From Anaerorhabdus furcosa (GTDB taxonomy: Bacteria; Bacillota_I; Bacilli_A; Erysipelotrichales; Erysipelotrichaceae): 64,000 nt of DNA. Both the position numbers and the translations under genes were made by a program. The notes beneath the pieces are model-generated. The model worked only from the letters and a program-made list of their open reading frames with translations. It ran no database searches and had not been told where the DNA came from. Positions 63,069 through 64,000 of this stretch are shown here, one piece after another. The stretch covers positions 372,001-436,000 of the forward strand of contig NZ_FUWY01000002.1 of NCBI RefSeq assembly GCF_900167375.1, given 5' to 3'. Within the stretch, counting starts at the first letter, position 1, and every line of letters starts with the position of its first letter.

Positions 63069-63796
63069 TGGCAGCACCAAAAAAGGAACATTTAGATTAT
63101 TACAATTGGTCATGCAAGGCTTATGATACTAATTTTACATTGAAAAAATTATCTAGAAAATATGGTCCTCTTGGCGAAACGATATATCGTAGAATGTTAG
63201 ATCTAATTTATATAACGAATTATTACATTGTTATTGATATAGATGAACTGTCATATGATTTGGCTCAAAAAATAGGAACCAAATGGTGTGATGAAAATAA
63301 ATGCGCTGAAATCCTCCGGTACTGCACCGATATAGGTTTATTTGATAAAAACCTCGTGGAATGTAATGTATGGACTTCAGATGGCATTCAAAAAAGATAC
63401 TTTGAAATCATGGAAAAAGTATTAAGACGAACGATTGATTTCAAAAATAAAAAATATCTTTTAATAGATGTTCCTTTAAGTGTACCTAAAAATGATATAT
63501 CTTCGGAAGAAACTGGATTTAATTCAGAAAAAACTAGGGTTTATTCGGAAGAAACTGGGGTTAATTCCGATAAAGGAAATGAAATCAAAATAAACCAAAA
63601 TAAATCAAATAATAGTAAAGAAGAAGATAGTAAAGATTTAGATGCCTCTGACCTACCAACAATCATCGAGAATATCGAAGTGGCAGTGGGAAGAAAATTA
63701 AATGAGATGGAGCGTTCATTGATTTTAAATGACATCAACAACAAAAGAGATATTGATGTAGCTCGCTTCTTCTTTACTAAACACACGCACACATAG
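63068..63796 (+). CDS. Replication initiator-like protein (Lin1244/Lin1753 N-terminal domain)
   Basis: A 242-residue protein. The N-terminal half has a winged-helix-type domain seen in phage and ICE replication proteins (DUF4373 type): L-S-R-K-Y-G-P-L-G-E-T-I-Y-R-R-M-L near residue 28, and I-L-R-Y-C-T-D-I-G-L-F near 88. A linker with repeated S-E-E-T-G/R units follows (about 140-165), then a short segment (from I-I-E-N-I-E) that resembles the start of a DnaD domain but ends early. It probably starts replication of the excised element. The short C-terminus may be a truncation. Confidence 0.78.
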   Translation: MAAPKKEHLDYYNWSCKAYDTNFTLKKLSRKYGPLGETIYRRMLDLIYITNYYIVIDIDELSYDLAQKIGTKWCDENKCAEILRYCTDIGLFDKNLVECNVWTSDGIQKRYFEIMEKVLRRTIDFKNKKYLLIDVPLSVPKNDISSEETGFNSEKTRVYSEETGVNSDKGNEIKINQNKSNNSKEEDSKDLDASDLPTIIENIEVAVGRKLNEMERSLILNDINNKRDIDVARFFFTKHTHT

Positions 63797-63810
63797 AATG
63801 GAGAATAGAT

Positions 63811-63996
63811 ATGCCTGAAAACAACTGTGAACAGTGCATTAAAAAAGTGAATGAGATTAATTCTCGTGTAGCAAAATTAATGACTACCAATAAAGAATTA
63901 GAACAACGAATTGCCTTGTATAAAGATTTGCTTAAACAAAAGAATAAAGTGATTGAAGAGAAAACTGATTTAATCGCTCGTCTTATGGAAGTTTGA
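63811..63996 (+). CDS. Small coiled-coil protein
   Basis: A 61-residue protein with a C-x-x-C pair at the start (C-E-Q-C) and one predicted long coiled coil (about 15-58) rich in E, K, L and I. The ribosome site is AATGGAGA. It continues the operon after the replication gene; no family is recognised. Confidence 0.6.
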   Translation: MPENNCEQCIKKVNEINSRVAKLMTTNKELEQRIALYKDLLKQKNKVIEEKTDLIARLMEV

Positions 63997-64000
63997 TATG

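Larger units (their letters stand above)
54590..64000. mobile_element. Integrated mobile element (ICE or related), left part
   Basis: The region begins beside tRNA-Phe with an outward-ending integrase gene and holds phage/ICE-type regulators, an excisionase-like gene, a replication initiator and a ubiquitin-like cassette. Small overlapping genes and the strand switch at 57622-57730 are typical of such elements. The right end, the second att site and any conjugation or phage structural genes lie outside the window, so ICE, IME and prophage cannot be told apart. The left limit is approximate. Confidence 0.85.

Overview
The window is AT-rich chromosomal DNA from a low-GC Gram-positive bacterium (Bacillota). 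UGG encodes Trp, UGA is a normal stop, the tRNA genes carry an encoded CCA, and purine-rich ribosome binding sites are strong. An LCP (LytR-CpsA-Psr) ligase, CsbB/GtcA/YfhO-type glycosylation genes, a DUF1836 regulator, DegV, PduL and a XRE-cupin/potABCD operon fit Bacillota, and I suspect an Erysipelotrichia-like lineage. That placement is inference; the sequence does not prove a genus.

Positions 1-35000 are a large locus for making, exporting and attaching cell-wall glycans. Two YfhO-type GT-C proteins face each other at the left edge, followed by GtrA, WecE, a GNAT acetyltransferase, a polyprenyl-phosphate glycosyltransferase and a pair of small EamA/ArnEF-like transporters. Next come an SGNH/MBOAT O-acylation pair with a HAD phosphatase between them, a set of GT2/GT4 glycosyltransferases, an O-antigen polymerase/ligase-like protein, GT-C-like membrane proteins, a second CsbB-like transferase and a multidomain LCP protein. 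RfbA, an SDR enzyme, RfbB and Glf make nucleotide sugars. Two Wzx flippases, three more GT2 enzymes and a GH43-like lipoprotein complete the locus. RfbA and RfbB would supply dTDP-4-keto-6-deoxyglucose, the substrate of WecE, so the likely special sugar is a 4-amino-4,6-dideoxyhexose, with galactofuranose from Glf.

Positions 35000-52900 are housekeeping and metabolic genes: DUF1836 regulator, DegV, FAD dehydrogenase, PduL, divergent cysE/cysK, an NAGPA-type exported protein, an acyltransferase, YgiQ radical SAM, aldose epimerase, NagB, thioredoxin, and a XRE-cupin regulator heading potABCD. PotA carries an unusual insertion of about 160 residues.

Positions 52950-54470 hold nine tRNA genes (Leu and Cys on the minus strand; Arg, Pro, Met, Ile2, Ser, fMet and Phe on the plus strand) and one NTF2-like gene.

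From about 54590 to the right edge lies an integrated mobile element next to tRNA-Phe: tyrosine integrase, DUF3825 protein, ImmA/IrrE peptidase, divergent HTH regulators with a clear operator set, an excisionase-like protein, and then a tightly coupled operon. That operon encodes a sliding-clamp-like protein, a ubiquitin-like protein (Prok_Ub/PRTRC-C type), a ThiF/E1 enzyme, an unknown acidic protein, an E2-like protein (PRTRC-B/Prok-E2_D type) and a replication initiator. This ubiquitin-like conjugation cassette, led by a clamp-like gene, is the most interesting system in the window. The element runs past the right edge, so its far end and any transfer genes are not visible.
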